The notes under the pieces are model-generated. The model did not search any database and had not been told where the DNA came from. It saw only the letters and a program-made list of their open reading frames with translations. Positions 1-10,689 of a stretch of DNA of 64,000 nt are shown here, in pieces. This stretch comes from Nemertoderma westbladi (taxonomy: Eukaryota > Xenacoelomorpha > Nemertodermatida > Nemertodermatidae). Positions within the stretch are counted from its first letter, which is position 1. Each line of letters begins with the position of its first letter. A program made the position numbers and the translations under genes. The stretch lies in the NCBI GenBank assembly GCA_032718475.1, contig JAUCBJ010000633.1:1-64000 (forward strand), in the 5' to 3' direction.

Positions 1-668
1 CCACTCACCTGTATCCCCTAGCTTCTCTCACCACTCACCTGTATCCCCTAGCTTCTCTATCCACTCACCTGTATCCCCTAGCTTCTCTCTCCACTCACCT
101 GTATCCCCTAGCTTCTCTCACCACTCACCTGTATCCCCTAGCTTCTATCTCCACTCACCTGTATCCCCTAGCTTCTCTCACCACTCACCTGTATCCCATA
201 GCTTCTCTCTCCACTCACCTGTATCCCCTAGCTTCTCTCTCCACTCACCTGTATCCCCTAGCTTCTCTCACCACTCACCTGTATCCCCTAGCTTCTCTAT
301 CCACTCACCTGTATCCCCTAGCTTCTCTCTCCACTCACCTGTATCCCCTAGCTTCTCTCACCACTCACCTGTATCCCCTAGCTTCTATCTCCACTCACCT
401 GTATCCCCTAGCTTCTCTCTCCACTCACCTGTATCCCCTAGCTTCTCTCTCCACTCACCTGTATCCCATAGCTTCTCTCTCCACTCACCTGTATCCCCTA
501 GCTTCTCTCACCACTCACCTGTATCCCCTAGCTTCTCTCACCACTCACCTGTATCCCCTAGCTTCTCTCACCACTCACCTGTATCCCCTAGCTTCTCTCT
601 CCACTCACCTGTATCCCCTAGCTTCTCTCACCACTCACCTGTACCCCATAGCTTCTATCACCACTCAC
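1..668 (-). repeat. Array A: 30-bp minisatellite copying the exon 669-932 donor junction
   Basis: About 22 units of 30 bp run without spacers from the window edge to the 5' splice site at 668/669. Read on the minus strand, each unit contains AAGCTAGGGGATACAG followed by GTGAGTGG. The first 16 bases match the last 16 bases of the coding exon with one mismatch, and the rest matches the intron start. Every unit therefore carries a strong consensus-like donor (CAG/GTGAGT). The array continues past the left edge. Units are very uniform, which suggests recent expansion. Confidence 0.95.
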
Positions 669-932
669 CTGTATCCCCGAGCTTCCTTCTGACTATTGTC
701 AAGCTCAGCTTGCAACTCATCAACTTTCCTCTTCCACTCTGCCATATCTTGGTCAACTTTACGTTGCTTCTTCTCCAACACGCTTAACAGATTCTGGGAT
801 TTCTCCAGGTCGATTTGGCTGTCCTCCAGTTCACCATTCATTCGATTCCTCGCTTTCTCCATAGCAGACGCTTTCTGATTGGCTTGTTCGACCATGGCCT
901 CGGCTTCGGACAGGCGAATCATAAGTTTCTTT
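669..932 (-). CDS. Mhc: Myosin heavy chain rod exon (mid light meromyosin), last exon in window
   Basis: This 264-nt exon encodes rod sequence KKLMIRLSEAEA through LDNSQKEARGY, with a clear heptad pattern and the conserved DxxxAEWK segment. The acceptor is the AG before position 932. A second AG four bases further in would give a stop, so the first is chosen. It receives one base from the preceding codon boundary and ends in phase 2 at a CAG/GTGAGT donor that is repeated downstream as array A. Confidence 0.93.
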
Positions 933-1470
933 CTATAGTAACATTATGGTAAATAAATTAATAATAGTATTAATAATAAATTCATAACATAATGATAAAC
1001 GACTTAGATAAAACTTAGAATTGAAAAAAATTATTCAAAAATTATTACTGTTTATTAGTTTTTATTATATTAATATTTATTTTTTAGTTTTTAACATATT
1101 TACTGTTTAGCAGCAGCTTGGTCTAGTGGTGACATTCCTGGGCTTCTAATTATGAAGCCCTGGTTCGATCCCTAGATGAGGGCAGCACTGTTTGGGCACA
1201 GTGCTTTAAATGCTACAGCCTAGCCCAACCCCGGCTTTCATCCTTAAGTGGTCGATAAATTGGAACCAAGGCAACTTGGGAAACAGATTGGAAGGGTTTA
1301 CTGTGGAAGATCACCCATGGTGGTGAACAGGCATTCCTTGGCTTAACGAGCCTAAAAGATTTTCCCATTCATTACTGTTTATTTGTATTCTATTGTATAT
1401 TTTAATGTACTGACCAGCTCCATTCGACATTGAGACATTTATTTTACATTGGACACTGATTGTAACTCAC
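933..1470. other. Intron with a SINE; otherwise AT-rich, nothing else seen
   Basis: This Mhc intron of 538 bp holds a tRNA-derived SINE-like element on the plus strand (separate entry). The remainder is AT-rich with no recognisable gene. Confidence 0.8.
1108..1371 (+). mobile_element. tRNA-derived SINE-like element
   Basis: The head has an A-box-like TGGTCTAGTGG and a B-box GGTTCGATCCC. Between them a stem GGGCTTC/GAAGCCC encloses a 7-base loop, as in an anticodon arm. A non-tRNA body follows (CAGTGCTTTAAATGCT, GGAACCAAGGCAACTTGGGAA) and recurs at 25451-25590, which shows it is a dispersed element rather than a tRNA gene. No clear target-site duplication was seen. Confidence 0.7.
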
Positions 1471-1667
1471 TTGGCTTCCTCTAACTCCTCCATCCGGCTC
1501 ACTGCGTCCGTCTCGTACTTTGTTCTCAACGAACTCAGCTCACTATGCGCCTTACTCAGCTGCCTCTGCATATCGCTCTTGGATTCCTGCTCGTCCTCTA
1601 GTTGATTCTTAACATCGTCTAATTCTCGTAAGGCATTGTTTAATTGCACTTGTAATTGGGATCGAGT
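1471..1667 (-). CDS. Mhc: Myosin heavy chain rod exon
   Basis: This 197-nt exon encodes [16 protein letters not shown] through RMEELEEA and contains the conserved LRTKYETDA segment of the muscle myosin rod. It starts in phase 0 after a TATAG acceptor and ends in phase 2 (AA/GTGAGT), which joins to the exon at 932 to give EEAKKKL. Confidence 0.95.
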
Positions 1668-2057
1668 CTATAATAGAGTAAGATTATTGTAATTAGAACC
1701 AGATACTTTATTGCGCGGTTGTGGAACATAATTTTCACTGATTCCCGCCACGTTTTTGTTTCTAAAAATAATTACTATAAAACCGCATCCCAGATCTCGT
1801 AGTATTGGCCAGTAGAGCACTATTCTAATTCTATCTGTTATAATAGGCTAATATTAATTATTCTGAAACATTAATTAATAATTTTGACGCTAATTAATTA
1901 TTACTCTCGTACATATTTTTTCTCAATCTTCAAAATCTACAAATAAATAAACATTTCTGGCACATTAAGTACATTATTCTGGGTAGGTGTAAAACGCGGA
2001 TCCGGATCCGGATTCCGGTTTTACTCTGACCCCATTATTCTTTAGATTCTCACTCAC
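1668..2057. other. Intron, AT-rich, no gene seen
   Basis: This is a 390-bp Mhc intron. It holds a short alternating GGATCC/GGATCCGGATTCCGG stretch near 1998-2018 and is otherwise AT-rich without recognisable elements. Confidence 0.7.
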
Positions 2058-2187
2058 CCGTGATTCATCGTCTAAATCTCGTTTGAGTCCGTCTACTTGT
2101 GACGCGAGTTGTTGTTTTAGTCGGGTTAACTGCCCCAGCTGACTTTCAGCTTCCTCCAGTTGTCGCTGGGCGTCGACATTCTCGTTG
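2058..2187 (-). CDS. Mhc: Myosin heavy chain rod exon
   Basis: This 130-nt exon encodes NENVDAQRQLEEAESQ through RDLDDESR. The single first base completes a Gly codon started in the exon ending at 2513. It ends in phase 0 at CGG/GTGAGT. Coiled-coil heptads continue across both joins. Confidence 0.94.
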
Positions 2188-2512
2188 CTATAGTAACGGT
2201 AAAGTGTAGTAATATTAATTACTTAATTAACAGCTCATTAATTAATAATAACGCAGTGTCCGAGTGGATACATCGCCCGGAACTGATTTCACAATAATAG
2301 TTCGCAGCGAAGGTTCAAATCCGACTAAAGGCAGTATGAATGTCGCAAGAAATACTTGGGGATTTTTCTATGGAGTGTTGGTTGACGTTTATGAGTGACT
2401 CATGTACAAATATAATTCACCATTTATTTAATTCAACTCTCTACGATCTTCTACAAAACGAGATCACTAAAAGATATATATTATTAAACATTATAGGAAC
2501 TCTTCAACTCAC
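2188..2512 (+). other. Intron carrying a tRNA-like sequence (2253-2335)
   Basis: Within this 325-bp intron, positions 2253-2335 begin GCAGTGTCCGAGTGG, an A-box-like motif seen in Leu/Ser-type tRNAs. They later show GGTTCAAATCC, a B-box-like motif, separated by a stem-loop with GAACT/AGTTC. Acceptor-stem pairing is poor, so it is more likely a tRNA-derived SINE head or tRNA relic than a working tRNA gene. Confidence 0.45.
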
Positions 2513-2707
2513 CCTAGACGAGCTTTTAGGTTCTGTAATTCGTTGAGGTTCCGCATGTGCTCTTCCATACCGGCACGGGCCTCATTGAGCTGATCCTCCA
2601 TCGATCGGGCATTCTTCTCTGCTGAATGTTTCTGTTTGTTTACCGACTCTAATTGGCTCGTTAAATCGTCCACATCGGACCTCAAAATATTTCGTTCTTT
2701 CTCAATT
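2513..2707 (-). CDS. Mhc: Myosin heavy chain rod exon
   Basis: This 195-nt exon encodes IEKERNILRSDVDDL through NLNELQNLKARL and matches the conserved rod segment with EDQLNEAR. It starts with one base completing Lys from the previous exon and ends in phase 2 at GG/GTGAGT. Confidence 0.95.
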
Positions 2708-2866
2708 CTAAAATATATCGTCAATTACGAAGAAAACAGCTAAAAAACCGTAGTGCCAAGTCTAAAGAAGTTCAGTTACACATAATATACTTCTACAATA
2801 ACATTTACAAACTCCCTCAAACAAGTAAAATTCAGTTTACACTTTACAGTAACACTGATGACGTAC

Positions 2867-3033
2867 TTGGATTTAGATTTGGTAAGGGCATCGACTTGTT
2901 CAGAAAGTTCACCGACTGCATCCTGGTGTTTCTTTCTCAACTGGCCGATTGTTGCTTCGTTTTGTAACGTTGATTCCTCCAAATCTCTGCGCAGTTTGGA
3001 AAGTTCTTGTTCCCGCTTTCTGTTCAAGTCAAT
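2867..3033 (-). CDS. Mhc: Myosin heavy chain rod exon
   Basis: This 167-nt exon encodes [20 protein letters not shown] through DALTKSKS. The segment [27 protein letters not shown] is a hallmark of the myosin II rod. It starts in phase 0 after ATTAG and ends in phase 2 (AA/GTACGT). The upstream intron is almost entirely array B. Confidence 0.97.
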
Positions 3034-3071
3034 CTAATAAACAAGATATAAATTGGTTTATGATCAATTGG

Positions 3072-6000
3072 TTCTGTTCCCCTAAACCATCAGATTTCTG
3101 CTCCCCTAAACCACCCAAGTTCTGTTTCCCTAACCCACCCGAGTTCTGCTCCCCTAAACCACCCGAGTTCTGCTCCCCTAAACCACCCGATTTCTTCTCC
3201 CCTAAAGCACCCGAGTTCTGCTCCCCTAAACAACCCGAGTTCTGCTCCCCTAAACCACCCGAGTTCTGCTCCCCTAAACAACCCGAGTTCTGTTCCCCTA
3301 ACCCACCCGAGTTCTGCTCCTCTAAACCACCCGAGTTCTGCTCCCCTAAACCACCCGATTTCTTCTCCCCTAAAGCACCCGAGTTCTGCTCCTCTAAACA
3401 ACACGAGTTCTGCTCCCCTAAACCACCCGAGTTCTGCTCCCCTAAACAACCCGAGTTCTGTTCCCCTAACCCACCCGAGTTCTGCTCCCCTAAACCACCC
3501 GAGTTCTGCTCCCCTAAACCACCCGATTTCTTCTCCCCTAAACCACCCGATTTCTTCTCCCCTAAACCACCCGAGTTCTGCTCCCCTAAACCACCCGATT
3601 TCTGCTCCCCTAAACCACCAGATTTCGTCTCCCCTAAACTACCCGAGTCCTGCTCCCCTAAACCACCCGATGTCTTCTCCCCTAAAGCACCCGAGTTCTG
3701 CTCCCCTAAACCACCCGATTTCTTCTCCCCTAAACCACCCGAGTTCTGCTCCCCTAAACCACCCGAGTTCTGCTCCCCTAAACCACCCGAGTTTTTCTCC
3801 CCTAACCCACCCGAGTTCTGCTCCCCTAAACCACCCGAGTTCTGCTCCCCTAAACCACCCGAGTTCTTCTCCCCTAACCCACCCGAGTTCTTCTCCCCTA
3901 ACCCACCCGAGTTCTACTCCCCTAAACCACCCGAGTTCTGCTCCCCTAAACCACCCGAGTTATGTTTCCCTAACCCACCCGATTTCTTCTCCCCTAAACC
4001 ACCCGAGTTCTGCTCCCCTAAACCACCCGAGTTCTGCTCCCCTAAACCACCCGAGTTCTGCTCCCCTAACCCACCCACCTGAGTTCTGCTCCCCTAAACC
4101 ACCCTAGTTCTGCTCCCCTAACCCACCTGAGTTCTTCTCCCCTAAACCACCCGAGTTCTGCTCCCCTAATACACCCGAGTTCTGCTCCCCTAAACCACCC
4201 AAGTTCTGCTCCCCTAACCCACCTGAGTTCTTCTCCCCTAAACCACCCGAGTTCTGCTCCCCTAATACACCCGAGTTCTGCTCCCCTAAACCACCCAAGT
4301 TCTGCTCCCCTAAACCACCCGAGTTCTGCACTCCTAAACCACCCGAGTTCTGCTCCCCTAACCCACCCTAGTTCTGCTCCCCTAACCCACCTGAGTTCTT
4401 CTCCCCTAAACCACCCGAGTTCTGCTCCCCTAAAACACCAGAGTTCTGCTCCCCTAAACCACCCGAGTTCTGCTCCCCTAAACCACCCGAGTTCTGCTCC
4501 CCTAACCCACCCTAGTTCTGCTCCCCTAACCCACCTGAGTTCTTCTCCCCTAAACCACCCGAGTTCTGCTCCCCTAAACCACCCGAGTTCTGCCCCCCTA
4601 AACCACCCGAGTTCTGCTCCCCTAAACCACCCAAGTTCTGCTCCCCTAAACCACCCGAGTTCTGCTCCCCTAACCCACCCTAGTTCTGCTCCCCTAACCC
4701 ACCTGAGTTCTTCTCCCCTAAACCACCCGAGTTCTGCTCCCCTAAACCACCCGAGTTCTGCTCCCCTAAACCACCCGAGTTCTGCTCCCCTAAACCACCC
4801 GAGTTCTGCACCCCTAACCCACCTGAGTTCTTCTCCCCTAAACCACCCGATTTCTTCTCCCCTAAACCACCCGAGTTCTGCCCCCCTAAACCACCCGAGT
4901 TCTGCTCCCCTAAACCACCCGAGTTCTGCACCCCTAACCCACCCGATTTCTTCTCCCCTAAACCACCCGAGTTCTGCTCCCCTAAACCATCCGAGTTTCT
5001 TCTCCCCTAAACCACCCGAGTTCTGCTCCCCTAAACCACCCGAGTTCTGCTCCCCTAAACCACCCGAGTTCTTCTCCCCTAACCCACCCGAGTTCTTCTC
5101 CCCTAACCCACCCGAGTTCTTCTCCCCTAAACCACCCGAGTTCTCTCCCCTAAACCACCCGAGTTCTGCTCCCCTAAACCACCCGAGTTCTGTTCCCCTA
5201 ACCCACCCGATTTCTTCTCCCCTAAACCACACGAGTTCTGCTCCCCTAAACCACCCGAGTTCTGCTCCCCTAACCCACCCGAGTTCTGCTCCCCTAAACC
5301 ACCCTAGTTCTGCTCCCCTAACCCACCTGAGTTCTTCTCCCCTAAACCACCCGAGTTCTGCTCCCCTAAACACCCGAGTTCTGCTCCCCTAAACCACCCG
5401 AGTTCTGCTCCCCTAAACCACCCGAGTTCTGCACCCCTAACCCACCCGATTTCTTCTCCCCTAAACCACCCGAGTTCTGCTCCCCTAAACCACCCGAGTT
5501 TCTTCTCCCCTAAACCACCCGAGTTCTGCTCCCCTAAACCACCCGAGTTCTGCTCCCCTAAACCACCCGAGTTCTTCTCCCCTAACCCACCCGAGTTCTT
5601 CTCCCCTAACCCACCCGAGTTCTACTCCCCTAAACCACCCGAGTTCTACTCCCCTAACCCACCCGAGTTCTGCTCCTCTAAACCACCCGAGTTCTGCTCC
5701 CCTAAACCACCCGATTTCTTCTCCCCTAAAGCACCCGAGTTCTGCTCCCCTAAACCACCCTAGTTCTGCTCCCCTAACCCACCTGAGTTCTTCTCCCCTA
5801 AACCACCCGAGTTCTGCTCCCCTAATACCACCCGAGTTCTGCTCCCCTAAACCACCCGAGTTCTGCTCCCCTAAACCACCCGAGTTCTGCTCCCCTAATA
5901 CCACCCGAGTTCTGCTCCCCTAAACCACCCGAGTTCTTCTCCCCTAACCCACCTGAGTTCTTCTCCCCTAAACCACCCGATTTCTTCTCCCCTAAACCAC

Positions 6001-8810
6001 CCGAGTTCTGCCCCCCTAAACCACCCGAGTTCTGCTCCCCTAAACCACCCGAGTTCTGCTCCCCTAAACCACCCGAGTTCTGCTCCCCTAACCCACCCGA
6101 GTTCTGCTCCCCTAACCCACCCGAGTTCTTCTCCCCTAAACCACCCGAGTTCTGCTCCCCTAAACCACCCGAGTTCTGCTCCCCTAAACCACCCGAGTTC
6201 TGCTCCCCTAAACCACCCGAGTTCTGCACCCCTAACCCACCTGAGTTCTTCTCCCCTAAACCACCCGATTTCTTCTCCCCTAAACCACCCGAGTTCTGCT
6301 CCCCTAAACCACCCGAGTTCTGCTCCCCTAAACCACCCGAGTTCTGCACCCCTAACCCACCCGATTTCTTCTCCCCTAAACCACCCGAGTTCTGCTCCCC
6401 TAAACCACCCGAGTTCTGCTCCCCTAAACCACCCGAGTTCTGCTCCCCTAAACCACCCGAGTTCTGCTCCCCTAACCCACCCGAGTTCTGCTCCCCTAAC
6501 CCACCTGAGTTCTTCTCCCCTAAACCACCCGAGTTCTGCTCCCCTAAACCACCCGAGTTCTGCTCCCCTAAACCACCCGAGTTCTGCTCCCCTAAACCAC
6601 CCGAGTTCTGCTCCCCTAACCCACCCTGAGTTCTGCTCCCCTAACCCACCCGATTTCTTCTCCCCTAAACCACCCGAGTTCTGCTCCCCTAAACCACCCG
6701 AGTTCTGCTCCCCTAAACCACCCGAGTTCTGCTCCCCTAAACCACCCGAGTTCTGCTCCCCTAACCCACCTGAGTTCTTCTCCCCTAAACCACCCGATTT
6801 CTTCTCCCCTAAACCACCCGAGTTCTGCTCCCCTAACCCACCCGATTTCTTCTCCCCTAAACCACCCGAGTTCTGCCCCCCTAAACCACCCGATTTCTTC
6901 TCCCCTAAACCACCCGAGTTCTGCTCCCCTAAACCACCCGAGTTCTGCTCCCCTAAACCACCCGAGTTCTTCTCCCCTAACCACCCGAGTTCTGCTCCCC
7001 TAAACCACCCGAGTTCTGCTCCCCTAACCCACCCGATTTCTTCTCCCCTAAACCACCCGAGTTCTGCTCCCCTAAACCACCCGAGTTTCTTCTCCCCTAA
7101 CCCACCCGAGTTCTGCTCCCCTAAACCACCCGAGTTCTGCTCCCCTAACCCACCCGATTTCTTCTCCCCTAAACCACCCGAGTTCTGCTCCCCTAAACCA
7201 CCCGAGTTTCTTCTCCCCTAACCCACCCGAGTTCCGCTCCCCTAACCCACCCGAGTTCTGCTCCCCTAAACCACCCGAGTTCTGCCCCCCTAACCCACCC
7301 GATTTCTTCTCCCCTAAACCACCCGATTTCTTCTCCCCTAAACCACCCGAGTTCTGCTCCCCTAAACCACCCGAGTTCTGCACCCCTAACCCACCCGATT
7401 TCTTCTCCCCTAAACCACCCGAGTTCTGCTCCCCTAAACCACCCGAGTTCTGCTCCCCTAAACCACCCGAGTTTTTCTCCCCTAACCTACCCGAGTTCCG
7501 CTCCCCTAAACCACCCGAGTTCTGCCCCCCTAACCCACCCGATTTCTTCTCCCCTAAACCACCCGATTTCTTCTCCCCTAATCCACCCGAGTTCTGCCCC
7601 CCTAAACCACCCGAGTTCTGCTCCCCTAACCCACCCGATTTCTTCTCCCCTAACCCACCTGAGTTCTTCTCCCCTAACCCACCCGACTTCTTCTCCCCTA
7701 AACCACCCGAGTTCTTCTCCCCTAACCCACTTGAGTTCTTCTCCCCTAACCCACCCGACTTCTTCTCCCCTAAACCACCCGAGTTCTGCCCCCCTAAACC
7801 ACCCGATTTCTTCTCCCCTAAACCACCCGAGTTCTGCTCCCCTAACCCACCCGATTTCTTCTCCCCTAAACCACCCGAGTTCTGCTCCCCTAACCCACCC
7901 GATTTCTTCTCCCCTAACCCACCTGAGTTCTTCTCCCCTAACCCACCCGACTTCTTCTCCCCTAAACCACCCGAGTTCTGCTCCCCTAACCCACCCGATT
8001 TCTTCTCCCCTAACCCACCTGAGTTCTTCTCCCCTAACCCACCCGACTTCTTCTCCCCTAAACCACCCGATTTCTTCTCCCCTAATCCACCCGACTTCTT
8101 CTCCCCTAATCCACCCGAGTTCTTCTCCCCTAACCCACCCGAGTTATTCTCCCCTAACCCACCCGACTTCTTCTCCCCTAAACCACCCGAGTTCTGCTCC
8201 CCTAACCCACCCGATTTCTTCTCCCCTAACCCACCCGATTTCTTCTGCCCTAACCCACCCGATTTCTTCTCCCCTAACCCACCTGAGTTCTTCTCCCCTA
8301 ACCCACCCGACTTATTCTCCCCTAAACCACCCGAATTCTGCTCCCCTAACCCACCCGATGTCTTCTCCCCTAAACCACCCGAGTTCTGCTCCCCTAACCC
8401 ACCCGACTTCTTCTCCCCTAAACCACCCGAGTTCTGCTCCCCTAACCCACCCGATTTCTTCTCCCCTAAACCACCCGAGTTCTGCTCCCCTAACCCACCC
8501 GATTTCTTCTCCCCTAAACCACCCGAGTTTTGCTCCCCTAATCCACCCGACTTCTTCTCCCCTAATCCACCCGACTTCTTCTCCCCTAATCCACCCGAGT
8601 TCTTCTCCCCTAACCCACCCGAGTTATTCTCCCCTAACCCACCCGACTTCTTCTCCCCTAAACCACCCGAGTTCTGCTCCCCTAACCCACCCGATTTCTT
8701 CTCCCCTAACCCACCCGATTTCTTCTGCCCTAACCCACCCGATGTCTTCTCCCCTAACCCACCCGATGTCTTCTCCCCTAACCCACCCGATGTCTTCTCC
8801 CCTAACCCAC
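3072..8810 (-). repeat. Array B: about 240 units of a 24-bp minisatellite starting at the exon 8811-8897 donor
   Basis: The array fills nearly the whole 5.8-kb intron, from the 5' splice site at 8810/8811 to about 40 bp before the next acceptor. The unit on the plus strand is CCCCTAAACCACCCGAGTTC plus four bases, with many point variants. Variants reading CACCTGAG on the plus strand keep the original CTCAG/GTGGGTTAGGGGAG junction, which matches the exon end and intron start exactly. Most units have drifted to CTCGG/GTGGTT. The open frames through it follow from a unit length divisible by three and are not genes. Confidence 0.93.
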
Positions 8811-8897
8811 CTGAGCTTGCGTAGCTCCTCCTTGTTCGTCTAATCTGTCGGAAAGATCCTCGAGCTCTCGCGTAACTTCAGCCCTTTGTTTTTCTAC
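8811..8897 (-). CDS. Mhc: Myosin heavy chain rod exon
   Basis: This 87-nt, phase 0/0 exon encodes VEKQRAEVTRELEDLSDR and ends EQGGATQAQ. The segment EKQR..L.RELE.L..RL.E.GGAT.AQ is strongly conserved in muscle myosin rods. The donor is CAG/GTGGGT, and array B begins at this junction. Confidence 0.96.
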
Positions 8898-9135
8898 CTG
8901 TAACCAATAGTAACATATACTGTTAGTTAATCTGGTGCTAGGCTCACTGAGTTGGTGGCTCTACAGAATTCGTATATTTACAAGTTAAATCTGTTGCAAT
9001 AGTTATTAAGTATTAGTTATTAATTAAGGAGCGGTTATTAAAGTATAGTCACATATAAGTGCCGTTTGTCGCTCAATGTTTGTTAACATTTAAAGTAAGG
9101 AGTCACCATCGGATAATATCTCAATGACCGCTTAC

Positions 9136-9192
9136 CTTAGATCTTTGTTGTCTCTCCGATTCTAATTCCTCTTCTAATTCTTCAATTCTTCC
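9136..9192 (-). CDS. Mhc: Myosin heavy chain rod exon; also the likely first common exon of the rod-only isoform
   Basis: This 57-nt, phase 0/0 exon encodes GRIEELEEELESERQQRSK, matching the conserved ARIEELEEELEAER region of the rod (about residue 1110 of a typical chain). The upstream intron is 7.4 kb and contains an alternative first-exon candidate at 10098-10256. Both that exon and the upstream myosin exon (16563) end in LE in phase 0, so both join this exon in the same heptad register. Confidence 0.95.
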
Positions 9193-10097
9193 CTGGGGAA
9201 CACAAACGATAAGGTTAGACGTGACAGACGCAAACTAGAAGTATCTCAGAACCATTGTCAAATCAATGTCCATCATGCTCACACAAACCTATACGTTAGT
9301 GACGTCATGTGCAATTGTAGGATGTTATTCAACCAATATTAATTAGCCTATTAATAGTAAAGACATTAGTAAAGGTAAGAGTCCCACCGTTTAAGCTTCA
9401 GACAGAAGATGTGTCTTCTTTCTTGTTTTAAACAACAACGTATCATTCGTGATCAAATCAAAATTTAGGGGAAAGAAGATTTCAAATATCCCGCTGTTTT
9501 TTTATACCACAGAATAATTGAACGTAGTAGAAGACGCTCTGACGTTACTCACTCCACAACCCCACCCCAATCAAATTCATGCTTTATTCTATGTTAATAT
9601 ACTCAAGTTAGAGTAAATTATTATTAAAAATTAATGGTTAAAGTTATAGAAAAACAGTCATTGAATGAAATAGCCATAGGACCGTGTGGTTTATTGTTGT
9701 TTATATGTTGGTTTATAAAGACCATCCATTAGAAAACATCATTTTTTAATATGAAATATAATTTTAAGGTCAGGCTATGTCATTAACAAAACATTACCAA
9801 TTAAGTTCCAAAAAACAAGTATATTAATAGCAACCATTCACCCATAAGAGCATATACAAGTACAATTAGGTTAATTTCAAATACTAATAATTAACAAAAA
9901 CCTAACAAGGGCTTATTTATGTTATAAATATAATACTAAGTAAATAATTAATACGGAAAATTTTACAGTATATTATTTATTTATAAGTATATTATCATAA
10001 TTAACATAGACCTAGGCCCTATAAAATATTTAATTTCTGAAAAAAAAAACATTAATTGAATTATACTAAGTAAGGTTTCCCACAGGGACCAGAGTAC
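9193..10097. other. Intron segment, AT-rich, no element recognised
   Basis: About 900 bp of AT-rich intron lie between the 9192 exon and the alternative first-exon candidate. I see no coding, RNA or mobile feature. Confidence 0.6.
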
Positions 10098-10256
10098 TTC
10101 TAGAAGAGTCTTCAACCCAGCATCACCCATCTCATAACTAGAACGGATTATCTTGCGACTTTTTGCCGACATTCGAGACCCAGTGGAAAACTCACGATCC
10201 GAAACGGAAACAGCGCCGAAACTTTGTTTTGAAGAATAACTACTTCGCATCGCCAT
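10098..10256 (-). CDS. Candidate alternative first exon of a rod-only myosin isoform (catchin/myorod/MRP-like)
   Basis: From ATG at 10256 this segment reads MAMRSSYSSKQSFGAVSV.. to ..GDAGLKTLLE (53 codons), then GTACTC, a usable but weak donor. Thirteen of 53 residues are Ser and nine are Arg/Lys, with RSSYSS and RKIIRSSY as candidate kinase sites. Splicing to the exon at 9192 is in phase 0 and gives LLE/GRIEEL, the same heptad spacing as the myosin junction ELE/GRIEEL. Mollusc catchin/myorod and Drosophila myosin rod protein arise the same way: an internal promoter in an Mhc intron, a unique short head, and the C-terminal rod (in catchin, about 830 residues). The join point here falls at the equivalent rod position. 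The open frame continues 38 codons past the proposed donor, so the exact exon end is inferred. No transcript evidence is available. Confidence 0.62.
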
Positions 10257-10315
10257 AGCAACTATAGTGGGCAGGTTAGAGCATATATTTACCGAACTGT
10301 TAAATAATTTTAATG

Positions 10316-10321
10316 TTTATA
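10316..10321 (-). promoter_or_regulatory. TATAAA motif upstream of the rod-only first exon
   Basis: TATAAA on the minus strand lies 60 bp upstream of the ATG at 10256, which would place a start site about 30 bp before the ATG. A second, weaker TAAATATATG lies at 10282-10291. In AT-rich intron sequence such motifs are common by chance, so this is suggestive only. Confidence 0.3.
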
Positions 10322-10660
10322 CAATAAAAAAAAGTTAACTTTATTTCATACCAAATCGATGCTCATATTGTTTTCTCAGTAATTTTTAACGGGAGAGACG
10401 GAACTTTTCCGAAAATTAAACAATAATTACAGAAAAAATCAAAATTGTTTGGAAAAATAAATAATATAGTCGCTAAATATATAGTCGGTTAATACCAAAG
10501 TATAGCTCGAGTACAGATAGCAGACAGTTTAGAAAGAATACGTAGATAAAGTTATTATAGACAACGACGACATTAAAGTAAAAAAATAGCACAAAACAGT
10601 TACAGCATGAAGTACTATTATACTGAAAATACACATCACTGATAATTGGTATCATTAAAT

Positions 10661-10681
10661 CTGGGGGGGGGGGGGGGGGGG
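10661..10681. repeat. Poly-G tract
   Basis: An uninterrupted run of about 20 G lies on the plus strand in the intron. Similar G or C runs occur at 21992, 24562, 33649, 43596 and 54261. Length is likely polymorphic or uncertain in the assembly. Confidence 0.9.
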
Positions 10682-10689
10682 CTAGGTAA

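Noticed and set aside
1108-1190. Functional tRNA gene
   Set aside because: Acceptor stem does not pair properly and the same body sequence occurs elsewhere, so it is a SINE.
2949-4107. Long open frames with Pro-rich PPEFCSPK or SSPLNHP repeats (and many Gly-rich frames on the other strand)
   Set aside because: They follow from a 24-bp repeat unit with few stops; all frames are open in places, there is no start context or flanking unique coding sequence, and the region is an Mhc intron.
1-8810. CRISPR-like arrays
   Set aside because: Units are contiguous without unique spacers and the context is a spliced animal gene.
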